DNA from: Warburgia ugandensis | Lineage: Eukaryota; Streptophyta; Magnoliopsida; Canellales; Canellaceae | Assembly (NCBI GenBank): GCA_035236585.1 | Contig: CP141132.1 | Span: 51,091,880-51,155,879 of the forward strand | DNA: 64,000 bases | Direction of reading: 5' to 3' | Part shown: positions 50,088-60,592 of the stretch, piece after piece | How positions within the stretch are numbered: the first letter of the stretch is position 1 | How the letters are laid out: every line of letters begins with the position of its first letter | Translations under genes and position numbers: made by a program | The notes under the pieces: generated by a model | What the model saw: the letters and a program-made list of their open reading frames with translations, nothing else | Told to the model about the DNA's origin: nothing | Databases searched by the model: none

Positions 50088-50219
50088 AGATATGAACGTA
50101 GGATTAAAATGCTTGAAGTAAAAGAGGCCTTGAGAAAGATGAAATCAGGAAAGGCCATGGGGCCTGATGGTATACCAATAGAGGTTTGGAAGCATATGGG
50201 AGATATTGGGGTAGTTTGG
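50088..50219 (+). pseudogene. Inverted 5' segment of the RTE LINE ORF2
   Basis: Plus strand reads RRIKMLEVKEALRKMKSGKA, then MGPDGIPIEVWKHMGDIGVVW, the RT block that in RTE elements lies about ten codons upstream of the MPDEW block. It is open throughout. It ends at the right-hand target duplication. Its inner edge abuts the 3' segment at about 50,087. Confidence 0.88.
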
Positions 50220-50233
50220 TTGAGAGAACTGTT
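50220..50233 (+). repeat. LINE target-site duplication, right copy
   Basis: TTGAGAGAACTGTT, identical to 48,721-48,734. Before insertion the sequence read straight through into ATGTCTTAATAATTACC. Confidence 0.88.
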
Positions 50234-51394
50234 ATGTCTTAATAATTACCACAAGCACACAGATCTATTGGAGTACAAAATTGGCAAATGTAGGTCAACA
50301 CCAAAAGGACTATATGATTAATATGGAGCCAACTAAAACATAGGTTATGTTGCTTTAACCTAGCCAAGCCAAGGAAAGTGAAGATTCTTAACTAGGGAAA
50401 CTAAAGCAATAGGGAAAAGTAAGGAAATAAAGACATAAAGCAAGCAAAGAAACTTGTAATTAAATAAAAGAACACAAACTAGAAACTAAAGCAAGAACTA
50501 AGTAAATAAGAAAGTAAGGAAATAAACAACTGAATAGAGAAACTAACTAAGAAGACGAGATTAACTAAGGAAAGAAAGTAAAGAAAGAACTTCTCATAAT
50601 TGATTGATTGCAAGGATTTGTTACATCAGAAATGTAAAGGAAAGCAATTAAACTTCTTCACCAAGCTTGAATTTCACTATAAAGCTCTCTTATTGTGTCA
50701 ATCAATAGGAGCTTGTACATATCTCTTCAACCCATATAACACTACTTTAGCGCTGTTGTTCTCATCTCCTAAAGCTAACAAGCCACAACCCAAAAGTCAA
50801 ATCTTTTGTAAGGATCCTTAGGAATGAAGTGCTGAGGTAGCCAAGAGGAGGTGCCCAACACCTTTCCTAAAAGGCCACCACCCACTCAAGAAGCAAAAGA
50901 AGGTATGGGATAGTAGTGTAAAACAAATTATTGCATCTCCTTACTAAAAACTCTTACAAAAGAGGGTAACCTTTAGGGAGAGAGTTAAGGAGGGGATTAG
51001 AGGTCATTCATGTTTAAGTTAGGGACAGCTATAGAGGTCGCTTCCTACCTTAAGAAGGAACTAGAATAAAAGGAAATAACATGGTGACAGTGGCCCATGG
51101 ATTAGGATACACCAAATTCCCGTCTTAGAAGATGGTGAATGAGATAAGTACTTTATCATGGAAGTGGTCTTACTCTTCAACATGAAGACCTTTTCTAGGA
51201 ATTGGAGTGGCTTTATGGCAAGATTTGTTTGTTTCTCTTAATCTAGGATTGAAAAGACTCATTGGTATCATAGAATGGTACAAGACTTGTTTCCTTATCC
51301 TTTAAACCAAATCCAGAAATAAAACAAAAGGAAAAGAAAAAATAATCATGTGAGTGGAAGAATGAAGCTTGTGTGCATTGAATAGAAAGAAGTG
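50234..51394. other. Unassigned AT-rich, purine-rich stretch
   Basis: No domain, RNA gene or clear repeat is recognised. 50,390-50,600 is very rich in 'AAACTAA' and 'AAAGAAA' words, reminiscent of the reverse strand of Athila-type LTRs (compare 54,600-55,000), but I could not align it base for base. Possibly the remainder of the Tat-type element interrupted at 48,735. Confidence 0.4.
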
Positions 51395-51399
51395 AAAGG
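51395..51399 (+). repeat. Target-site duplication of solo LTR, left
   Basis: AAAGG, identical to 54,136-54,140. Confidence 0.85.
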
Positions 51400-54135
51400 T
51401 GTAATGCCCGAGCAATTTATGCTATTTTTAACAAAAATTGGACATTCTATGGGAAATAAACTGTGTTAAATGTTTTACTTTATTTAAAATAGTAAATGAA
51501 GGAATTTGTAAGGAAATTAGTACCATTAGATTCTACTCAAAAAATGGAATCCAACGCCTCAAAGAACACCTAAAACAGAGTTCGTATGAAGAAGTTATGG
51601 CCGTTTAAAGATTAGGGCCATTTTTGTAATTTAAATTAAAAACGAAAAAGACAGAAAATGCAGGGGGCCGTTTTGATAATGGCACCCCGTCTTCTTCTTC
51701 CTCTAGATTTCTCCAGAAACCCTAGCTTCCAGACGTTTCTGCCACCGCCAATGGCGGCACCGCCATTGGCAGCACCGCCATGGCAAGGCTATAAAAAGCC
51801 TTATCTGCCCCATCTCCAAATCACGATTTTTCTAGCTATTTTGGGACTAGGGTTTCTGGAAAAAATCGAAAACCCGTCTCTAGCTTTCCCTGCACATTCT
51901 GGCCAGGCCCAAGTCAGGCCTGCCATTTCCATTTCTCTATCTCCCCTCTCTTCTCTTTTTCAGTCTTGCTTGACATTGGGGTTTTCCCCCTTCTTCATGG
52001 GTTCTGGCGACATAGGATCTTCAGGCGGAAAGAGGGAGCTGCACCACCCGAAGGAGGGCATCCCCAACCGCCCAGGTAAGCCCCTCTTTCCCTTTCTCTC
52101 TGTTTTCCTTCCCCCAGGCCAGATCCATGCCGGATCTGGTCTTTTCCAGCCAGAGAACAACGAAGCCAATTCCAGCCGGCTCTGTATGAACAAGGCATCC
52201 CAGGGATGCCATGCTCCACGTGCGCCTGGGACGGGTTCTAGAAATACGATAGTGAATACACTGTCCCTGGTGTAGCCTTCGGGTGCACGAGCGATGTGGG
52301 GCATGGGTCCTGGCTCGACCGGGATGCCCTAGGAGCTGAGATGCGCCACCAAAGGTGTGTCCGTGCAATGCCATCCAGAACGCGCATCATAGCGCGTCAC
52401 TTGAGCATGCATGTGCGCATGCAAAATGCGGTCCCTGGCATGGCCTTTGGGCGCGCATGCATGTGAGGTGGTCGCAGTTCAACCAGGATGCATGGGTGTC
52501 CTGGGAACTGTGACACGCGGACCTAATGAAACTATACAGTTTGGATCAAAGGACAATTTACAGAGTTACCCATTGAATAGTAGATCCACATCATATGATC
52601 TAGCCTGACAATGAATTAGGCAAGGACCCATGGACCCTAAAAGGCAAATCTAGCGATCTAATTTCTAAAAATAGATTGAAATTGATAAGGACTCCTTGTA
52701 TCCATTCATATCCAGGAGTTTATAAATGAGACCCAGGGATGGGTTGAGTGATGAAGGACGCGACTCTAGGAGACTTCGAGGTAGGAGCTCTATCGCTACT
52801 AGACTTTTTAAAAAGAACCCATAATTGTCTTGAGAATGCATGTTTTAAGTTTAAGTTATATGACTTGTTTAGCATGACTTAATTTCATAAATAAATTCAA
52901 CATGCATATGACAAATACATTATGCATAGACATGTTTTGCAAACAATTGCATATATTGTATGATTTGTGAGCATTGAGTTTTTGAAAGATTGCATGTCCT
53001 TGAGGGTTACCAAAAGACACTGGAGTGCCCAAAAGACGCTGGGTAGGCAGTTGTGAGGGCCAGGCAGTTGTGAGGGACCCAAAGAGGACAAGTTTTGAAA
53101 AAGAGGTTTTTTCTTGTTTGATCGTATATGATTTGGGCTAATAAGCTCATGGACGCTATGCCAAGAGGTCTGGGTTGGCCTCCCAGCCTCTACCACTATT
53201 AGGTGGAATGGGTACCACGCCCAAAAAGGGCATGTCCCTGCTTCGACTGCATTTGGTACAGGGGGCTACCACTGGTGTCACGGCACTGGGTCGAAGTGTC
53301 ATATGCCACGTGGAGGCTATGACCCTATGTCCCTAGGAACCCGGGACCACACAGTGGTGAGGTCGTGGGCATAGTGGGCCCTATGTTTTGAGGATTTACT
53401 TACATTGCATATGGCATGACATGAGGTTGGTTGACCATACCATATATCCATGAGTTGGATACAATTGAGCATCTTATGTAAATTATTATGTTTATGATAT
53501 ATATGATACTTTCGACTTGGATTATGCGATTCTTTAAGTCGTCAGTATTCTAATTCGGCAATGGCTTTTAATATCAATATTGAACATGAGTGTTCAAACA
53601 TGCACATGGTTTAAACAACATATATTTTAAAACATTGCATGCATTATAAAACTAGTAGTGATAGACTCTACTGAGTATAGTATATACTCACCAAATCCTT
53701 AACATTTTTCAGACACAAGAAAGCACTTAAGGACAGAATACGCGGGTGACAGAAGACACCCAAATATATCATTTTCAGGACAACTCCACTCACGAGTAGA
53801 AGACACCTCAGGAGCAAGTAAATCAAAAGGAGACAATTATACATGTAAGTAAACACTCTACCCTTTGGACATGTACTTGTATTTATTTACAGTTGGGCTG
53901 TGAGTTGTGGCTGTATAGACTTGGGAAAAACATTTATGATTTCTGAAGTTTTTCAAAAACTACTTTGATTGTAATGAAAGCAAATGACACTCGGGGTTTT
54001 CAAAATGAATTTAAAACAAAAGATTTTCCACTACATTGCATGGTTTTTATAAAATGATTTTCAAATAGGGATGCATCTAGCTATAGGAATTAGATATTGC
54101 ATTTAAAAATGCATGGGAAAACTTGGGTCGTCACA
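51400..54135 (+). mobile_element. Tekay/Del-like solo LTR with intact target duplication
   Basis: Starts TGTAATGCCCGAGC and ends GGGTCGTCACA, 2.74 kb, flanked by perfect AAAGG duplications. The promoter side is on the left: GTATGAAGAAGTTATGGCCG near 51,583, then a TATA box at 51,789, then a CT-rich leader. Orientation is plus, opposite to the Tekay-like LTR at 43,704. The left third is unusually GC-rich for the window. A 205-codon open frame at 51,658-52,275 lies in this leader and has no recognisable domain, so it is not called as a gene. The perfect duplication suggests a younger insertion than its relatives here. Confidence 0.85.
51789..51798 (+). promoter_or_regulatory. Candidate LTR TATA box
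   Basis: CTATAAAAAG about 390 bases inside the LTR, followed by a CT-rich stretch. A typical plant TATA sequence at the expected U3/R position. Confidence 0.6.
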
Positions 54136-54140
54136 AAAGG
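54136..54140 (+). repeat. Target-site duplication of solo LTR, right
   Basis: AAAGG, identical to 51,395-51,399. Confidence 0.85.
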
Positions 54141-54144
54141 TGCG

Positions 54145-54364
<220 letters not shown>

Positions 54365-54439
54365 AATGAGTGGTACATGAACTTAAGGTGGTAAGGGCGG
54401 AAATAATGGAAGCATGCAAGAAAAAAGAGTGGAAGGCGT
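54365..54439. other. Short unassigned stretch with GGCGT target copy
   Basis: Unique sequence between the microsatellite and the minus-strand array. The last five bases (GGCGT, 54,435-54,439) are the expected left copy of that array's target duplication. The partner lies beyond the window. Confidence 0.5.
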
Positions 54440-56853
54440 TGTGTATTTTAAGTTAACATGCATGAACACAAATTAATGTAGATTTTCATGCAAACAAGGT
54501 CGATCCCACAAGGAATCTCACAGCCTTGCAATAGATTGGATCTTATTCAAATTATTTAGCTTCAGCCAAAAGAGAAGGGTGTGGATTGAATTAAGAGATT
54601 AAAGTACTCAAATTAGAAACATGCATGGAATTAGAAACTTAAACTAAAAAGGAAACTTTCCTAAATTAGAAATAAATAATGAAAATGGAAACTTACCTAA
54701 CTAACATGCATTTAAATAGGGAAACAATAGTAACTTAACATGAATTGGAGTAAACAGCTAACTTAAGGAAATTTACTAAAAATAGAAACTTTCCTAATCT
54801 AGAATTTAAAGTAAAGGAAACTTACTAAAGCTAAACTAAGCTAATGGAATTGAAAACTAAACTAATTAACAAGTAAGAAAATAAAGAAACTATAGAGAAT
54901 TAGAAAGATTCAAAATAGAAAATTAAACATAAGGAAACTTTCCTAATTGAGAATTTTCATAGACTAAAACTTACCAAAAAATTAAAAAATAAAAAAAATA
55001 AAAAAGGAAACTTTATAATCCTAAAATAACTTGCAAAAAAATAATTTAACTATTGTACAATAGGGTTTAACAACTAAAGTAACCAAGAATTTAAAAGGAA
55101 TTGGATTTAGAAACATGCACATGCTTTGTGGACTGTGTGCATGATTCTGGAGCCTTACAGTGAGTTACTATGCAAACTAACTATGGGAACTATTATACAA
55201 CATGAAGATCTAAATGGGTACATAAGGATTCAAGAAAATAAGATGTTTTGATGCTTGGAATTAAAGCACACTATTAGGAAACACTAATGTCCAGATTTTG
55301 ATACTAAAGAACAGTCAATAAATCTTATATTAGAAAACTATTGAAACCATATCTTTTATGCAAGAAAACAACCCAAATCTCAATTATATTGACTAAATAA
55401 ACATTCCATGGAAATAATTCTCAAAAAACTTTATTGAATGACATCCAATTTACATCAAAATTATGAGCATAAAACTATCCACAAAATACAAAAATTACAC
55501 ACTTTTCTAAAGCCTGAAGGCCCATCTAAACAACACAAAAATTCCAATATAATGCTCAAAATCTATAGTATAAGGAAATGAAAATAAAATATACAAATAA
55601 ATTAAAGAGAAAAGAAAGCTAAGTGGGTTAACTAGGGAAAAACTACCCAAAACTAATGGAAAAAGAGGGTAGAAAACATGGAATTTAAATGTGGAATTCA
55701 AGGATTTAGACTAGCTCTTGTCTTGGCTGTCACTACAAGAGATGAGTTAACTTAAATCTTGAGAGAATAACAAAAAAACAAGTGGAATCATGGTAAATAA
55801 GAAAGAGAAAGCTAGATGGAAAGAAAGGTACAAAACTAGAAAGTAAAACAATGGAAATTAAGCAATGAAAACTAAACCAAAGCAAGCAAACTACTAACCT
55901 AAGAAAATAACCAAGAAAAAGACTAAAAATACAAAGGAAGAAAAGAATCTAAGAAATCCCAAAGTCCAAAATCAAATAACACCTAAGGAAAGCTTGATTT
56001 CATGGTATGTCACCTACCTCTACTTAGAAAATTTGTATGGACTATGGGTTATATACAGATGAGCGGTTTCCTAACTTAGGAAGGGGTGAAAACATGAGAA
56101 AAGTAGTCCTTGGGTTAGGGTATTGAATGAGGAAGGTTAGGAGAAAATTTAGGTAGGAATGATATCATTAAAGATGACAAAAGAGAGAGAAATAAATATG
56201 AACTAGCTAGTTTCTAAATTAGAAAGTGGGGAAGGCATCCTTTTCTATAGAAGGAAAGTTACTTGAATTGATGCTCCAATCATGTGACTCCATGTGGAAC
56301 TCCTCCTAGGCTTGATGGCTCATTTTGATGGCTTTAGTGGATTCAATAGTTGGATTCATGGCTTGAGTAACTTGTATGGTTTATCACCCTTTTTCATGGC
56401 TTTAATAGCTAAGGTGACTTGAATTGCTCCAATGCAAAGGTGGTGGAAATGTGTGGCTTACTTCATAGGCCCATTTTGTACGCCTTTAGCTCCTTTGATT
56501 GCATCCATTGCTCATCCTTGACCTTGATCTCATGATGGATTGATGAGTTTTTGGCTTTGACTCCCTCTTTTGATCTTGATCTTCAATATTCATCTCGATC
56601 AATCTCAACCATCGAATCATCATATCTCTTCCTATAAAAGTAAAAAAAATCTAATTAAATCCTAGAAAAATATGATTAATCACATACTTACCTTGACTTA
56701 GCCTTTTGGATTTAGAAAATATAAAAAAATTTCTTAATTAGGTTAAAAATCCATCTGTTATGAATTTTAATCTAAATACCCTAATTTAACACTATCAGTT
56801 GTAACATATGGGTAACTAATTGGGTGATTTTTATTCAAAATTAAACACTTATC
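54440..56853 (-). mobile_element. Athila-type LTR5 (outermost, minus strand)
   Basis: Plus-strand bounds are TGTGTATTTTAAG and TTAAACACTTATCG, about 2.4 kb. On the minus strand it opens CGATAAGTGTTTAATTTTGA and ends CTTAAAATACACA. It matches LTR6 and the nested solo LTR at 21,178. Preceded (minus strand) by the 3' domain of the internal region. Confidence 0.8.
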
Positions 56854-58560
56854 GTCCCAACCAACCAGCAAGATAAACATGTGAAAAATCATTTTATAAT
56901 ACTTTCATAGGTACTCACAATTACATTTAACACATGAAACAAGCCCATAAAACCCTAGGTTACCCCTAGTTAATGACCTCAGACTCGTAAGGGTTTGTAG
57001 TGAATTTAGCCACAAAATTCCCTAAGGTTAAGTCTCATATTTTATCTAAGAGAATCCTCATTAACAATCTACTAGCTTTTTATAACTTAGTAGAGAGGAT
57101 TGATAATTTTACAAATTGTACACATACTAAAGACATCTTATTCTAGTTATTTTTTGAAATGCACATCTGTGTACAGCCACTTAAGTCTTGACTTCTAATT
57201 GAATATGCTTAAATTTGAGTGAAAATATGTTTTGACCTCAAATTCTCTTGGGTATACTTTTACAAATGGAGCACTTAGATACGGGTCAAACATATTTTCC
57301 TCATTACATGACTGGATTCAACAAAGTTAGTGGTTCACATAAAGTTTTAAGTACTAATGAGACAAAGAAAAGTGATCCTAAAGAATGGATGTTATTACCA
57401 AGAATAGTAGGAGTAGTTTATCTTAATTCCTTTTTTTTTATATCCTCTTTAAGGCTATGTTCCACCTAAGGTCCATAGGTCTTCGACTAGGTAGGCTTAG
57501 GACAGGTTCAAAAAATAAGAGCATAAAGATTTCAAAGGTTCAAAATTGAGTGGAGGTCTTCGTTTTAGTTTTGGGAATTTTTTTTTAATATATATATATA
57601 TACTTTATTGAAGTGAATTTCCTTCATATTATTGTCTTCAATTTTTCTGTTTTTTTTAATACTTCTTTCTTTTCACTCTTCTTTTCTTTTGACTTCTTTG
57701 AAAGAAGGACATCTTGTGTTTTTCACTTCTTTGAATTCTTTTACCACTCTACTCATTTTGAAAATGGGTGATGTTTATTTATTTTTCTATCTTATTTTGA
57801 ATTAAAGTAAATGGGATTAAGGAAGAAAAGGCTTAATAATAGTTGGCTCAAAGGGCTAATTAGTGGTATAATATATTGGGTTGGTTTTATGTCTCCGGGC
57901 TGAACAAGGATGGCCTATATCATTCCCTAGGTCTCTTAATGCATATCAAATTCAATAAAGTTTCTAGAAAGAAAGCTATTACTCCTATTTATTCTTAATA
58001 GCTAACCAAAACAAGGATAATAACCTCACACTAAGTTATGTATACTGAAGAAACTATGGAATTACTTGTAACTCTTTGCAAAGAAGATAGTCTTTAAATG
58101 CACCAGGTTTTAGGTCTCCATTGATTTTCCTCATAGTCACTAAGTCATACCTCTTTATTAGTCTTGACTATGTGCTGTGTGTAAATATTTTTTGAGAATT
58201 AACCATCATAAACTGCTTCTATACATGCATAATATGCAAAATTATCCATATATACTCCCATTAAGAGGTGATAATAATAGATTTACTAAATTCTGAACAA
58301 CCAATTGTCATCACATTAAGGGAACTCAACCTCAAAAGATTTTTCTTCTTTTTTTTTTTCTGAAAAACTCAAGAAAATTCAAAATCTTTCAAAATCTCTA
58401 TTTGCATCTATACCCCCCAACCTGAATGAAACATTGTCTCCAATATTTTGAAATGCAAGACATCTATATGATAAATGAGTGATGTAGAGCAATAAGACTT
58501 TCTAAAAATTCCTGGGTTGCCTCACATTGAGCAGTAAGTTTAACTTCTTTAGCTAAACAT
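56854..58560 (-). other. Athila-type 3' domain (non-coding), minus strand
   Basis: Collinear in reverse with 14,080-15,691 of the plus array: the 'CTAGGTTACCCCTAG' block near 56,962, the 'GGATGGCCTATATCAT' block near 57,908, and CCCCCCAACCTGAA near 58,414 (GGTTGGGGGG in sense). A small open frame around 57,248-57,469 is plus strand and antisense to the element, so not a gene. Confidence 0.7.
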
Positions 58561-58689
58561 GGCCTGCAACTAACCTAATTTCTAAACCTAAACATAGCTA
58601 GTGGGACATAAATTTAGAGGATTTGGGTTGTATGTTTCTATGGATTTATTTTCTTTAGCAATGGAAGTCTCTTCATCATAATGGTAATG

Positions 58690-59460
58690 AGTAGGGCCTG
58701 GATCAAGTAGATATGAGTTAGAGGGTTCTATAGATGGTTATAGACTTAGTCTCTTCATCATTATCTCTAATTTGTTTCATTTCCCCAATCCTTCTTTTAA
58801 ATTCAACAATGTTTCTGTCAGTATTTTCCCTTATTGGTTTAATCATCTCTTCCCATTCCTCCATCTCTCATTCTATTTCCTTAGTCTCCTTTTCAACAAA
58901 AGCTAAGATTTGTTCCATTATCTCACAAAATTACTACATATTCTCTTCTAATGGTGGTTCTTCATGATGTATAGGAAATGATTCTTATAGTTGGTATTGT
59001 TGTGGAATTTGAGTTTTAAAAAAGGGCTTGGCAAGTTGAACCCATGATGATTGATCTTGATATTCCTGATAATCATGGTAGTATTGACTAGGGTGGGACA
59101 ATTGTGGTTCTTCCTGGTATTGGTAATCATAAGAACAAAGTTGTTTATGTTGCTAACACATCCATTATAGTCTTGGTAATTTGTCGCAGGATAAAAATTG
59201 CTAGGGTATGTGAATGCATTATGTGCATCCATTAACTCATGATAATAACCATTATATGTGAGCTTGATGGACATGAAGGAGTGGGGTAGGGATGCTCAGA
59301 ATAGGTATAGTCATTATAGTATTGAGGTTGTGACATGGCTTGCCTAGGAGCTATTATCCTAAAAAATTGACTTTCTATTATATCTAGCCAATCCATCGAT
59401 GTATCTAATCTATGAAATCTATTCTCTTATTGATAATGTTCTCAACTTTGTATGCAACTA
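58690..59460 (-). pseudogene. Tyr/Gln-rich coding remnant of a non-autonomous Athila-type element
   Basis: Minus strand. Where gag should start after the leader, a different coding-like stretch is found. It has a DWLDIIESQFF and MSQPQYYNDYTYSEHPYP piece near 59,390-59,280, tyrosine/asparagine-rich sequence (SSHTYNGYYHELMDAHNAFT-like) to about 59,000, and a highly charged helical piece (EQILAFVEKETKEIE, EEWEEMIKPIREN) near 58,920-58,810. It is not the Athila gag seen at 17,249 or 27,436 and I recognise no domain. Broken several times. It could be a highly diverged gag-like protein or a sequence picked up from elsewhere. Confidence 0.4.
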
Positions 59461-60566
59461 AACAGATTGTTATATATAATGAATGGTTTTTTCTTCTTCT
59501 TTTTTTTTATAAACCCTATGTATACGATGCAACCTAACTCTAAATGATGAACAACCAATCCTAGCATCACTAATTGAGCACTATCTTGTTTACCTTTTCT
59601 TAGTGCATAGGTGGTAGCTTCTTACACCTAGATCTAAATAGCTCATTTTTTTAGATTTGACTATTGCTTACTAGTTAAGTTCTTCTCTAAAGTACTTATT
59701 AGAATCCTCATGTCAGGAGGCAATTAGACCTCAATCGACATTAAGGGATGGAGGGCGAAAATCACTTAGATTTTAAGGCACCCACTATAACCATAGTGCT
59801 TAAAAGCACTAGAGTGACAATAGATCTCATCTTTCTAAAAGGGTCCTATGAGCTCAATACCTTAAGTCTTTTTTCTACTTTATTTTAATTAATGTTCAAG
59901 GGTTAACATAGTGACATACAAGGATGTTGATTGATTCCTAGGTGGGTTAAGGAGTTGGTGATGAAATCCAATGTTTATCATATGAGAGTTCCTGTGGGGC
60001 CATTATTAACATTAAATTCTATCCACCATAAAGCAATAAACACGCAATGCAAGTACAAGGAAAGGGAAACTAATGCAACCTATATACTATCCAACCAAAG
60101 GTTAGATAGAAGCTCTCTAATGCAATAACCCTAATTAAAGATGTAACAATTAAAATGAATGATCCTAATATATATGAATTACACTTGCCCTAAAAAGGAA
60201 GTGAGGGATACTTATAGTGGGGTTTTCTAATGAAGATACAGAGTGGAACTCCATACCACCCACTTGCCCTATTTTAATACAACCCATTTAAAATTGAAAA
60301 TGAAATTGTAAGTTACAATGGCCCTCACTACAAATTTCACTAAATGAAAAGAAAAAATTTAATCTAACAAAGCAAGTAAATCCTAAGTTTGTTGAAGTTG
60401 CTCCTTCGCCAAATTCCCCTCGCACAAAACAAGTAAGATGGATTAATTTTGTGAGGAATTACCAAAATAAGCAATTATGATGCAAAACTCTAACCTAATG
60501 CAACCTAAAACTAAGACTAAAGGTAAACAATCTAAATAAGGATCCAACCACAAATTTGTTGTGATT
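59461..60566 (-). other. Athila-type leader, minus strand
   Basis: Reverse complement matches 16,100-16,900 and 26,280-27,130: the CACAAAACAAGTAAGATGG block near 60,424, CCCTATTTTAATACAACCC near 60,268, and the block with 'AGGTCTAATTG' in sense near 59,730. Nothing coding. The small open frame at 59,931-60,128 is plus strand, antisense to the element. Confidence 0.65.
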
Positions 60567-60583
60567 TCACAACAATGGCACCA
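60567..60583 (-). other. Primer-binding site, tRNA-Asp type, minus strand
   Basis: On the minus strand TGGTGCCATTGTTGTGA, nine bases after LTR6, equivalent to 26,241-26,257. Supports the orientation and the LTR6 boundary. Confidence 0.72.
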
Positions 60584-60592
60584 AAAACTTCA

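Larger units (their letters stand above)
48735..50219 (-). mobile_element. RTE-type LINE, 5'-truncated with inverted 5' segment (twin priming)
   Basis: The main part (50,087-48,735) is minus strand and ends in a short CAT/ATG-type repeat (48,735-48,751) instead of poly(A), as RTE-clade LINEs do. The outer part (about 50,088-50,219) is the adjoining upstream coding sequence in the opposite orientation. A perfect 14-bp duplication (48,721-48,734 and 50,220-50,233) encloses the whole unit. This is the product expected of twin priming during target-primed reverse transcription, with about ten codons lost between the two segments. Only two coding lesions are seen in the 3' part, so the insertion is relatively young. 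It lies inside a Tat RNase H fossil. Confidence 0.88.

Noticed and set aside
51658-52304. Overlapping open frames up to 205 codons on both strands
   Set aside because: They lie in the GC-rich leader of a solo LTR bounded by perfect AAAGG duplications. No domain is recognisable, and several frames are open at once because stop codons are rare in GC-rich sequence.
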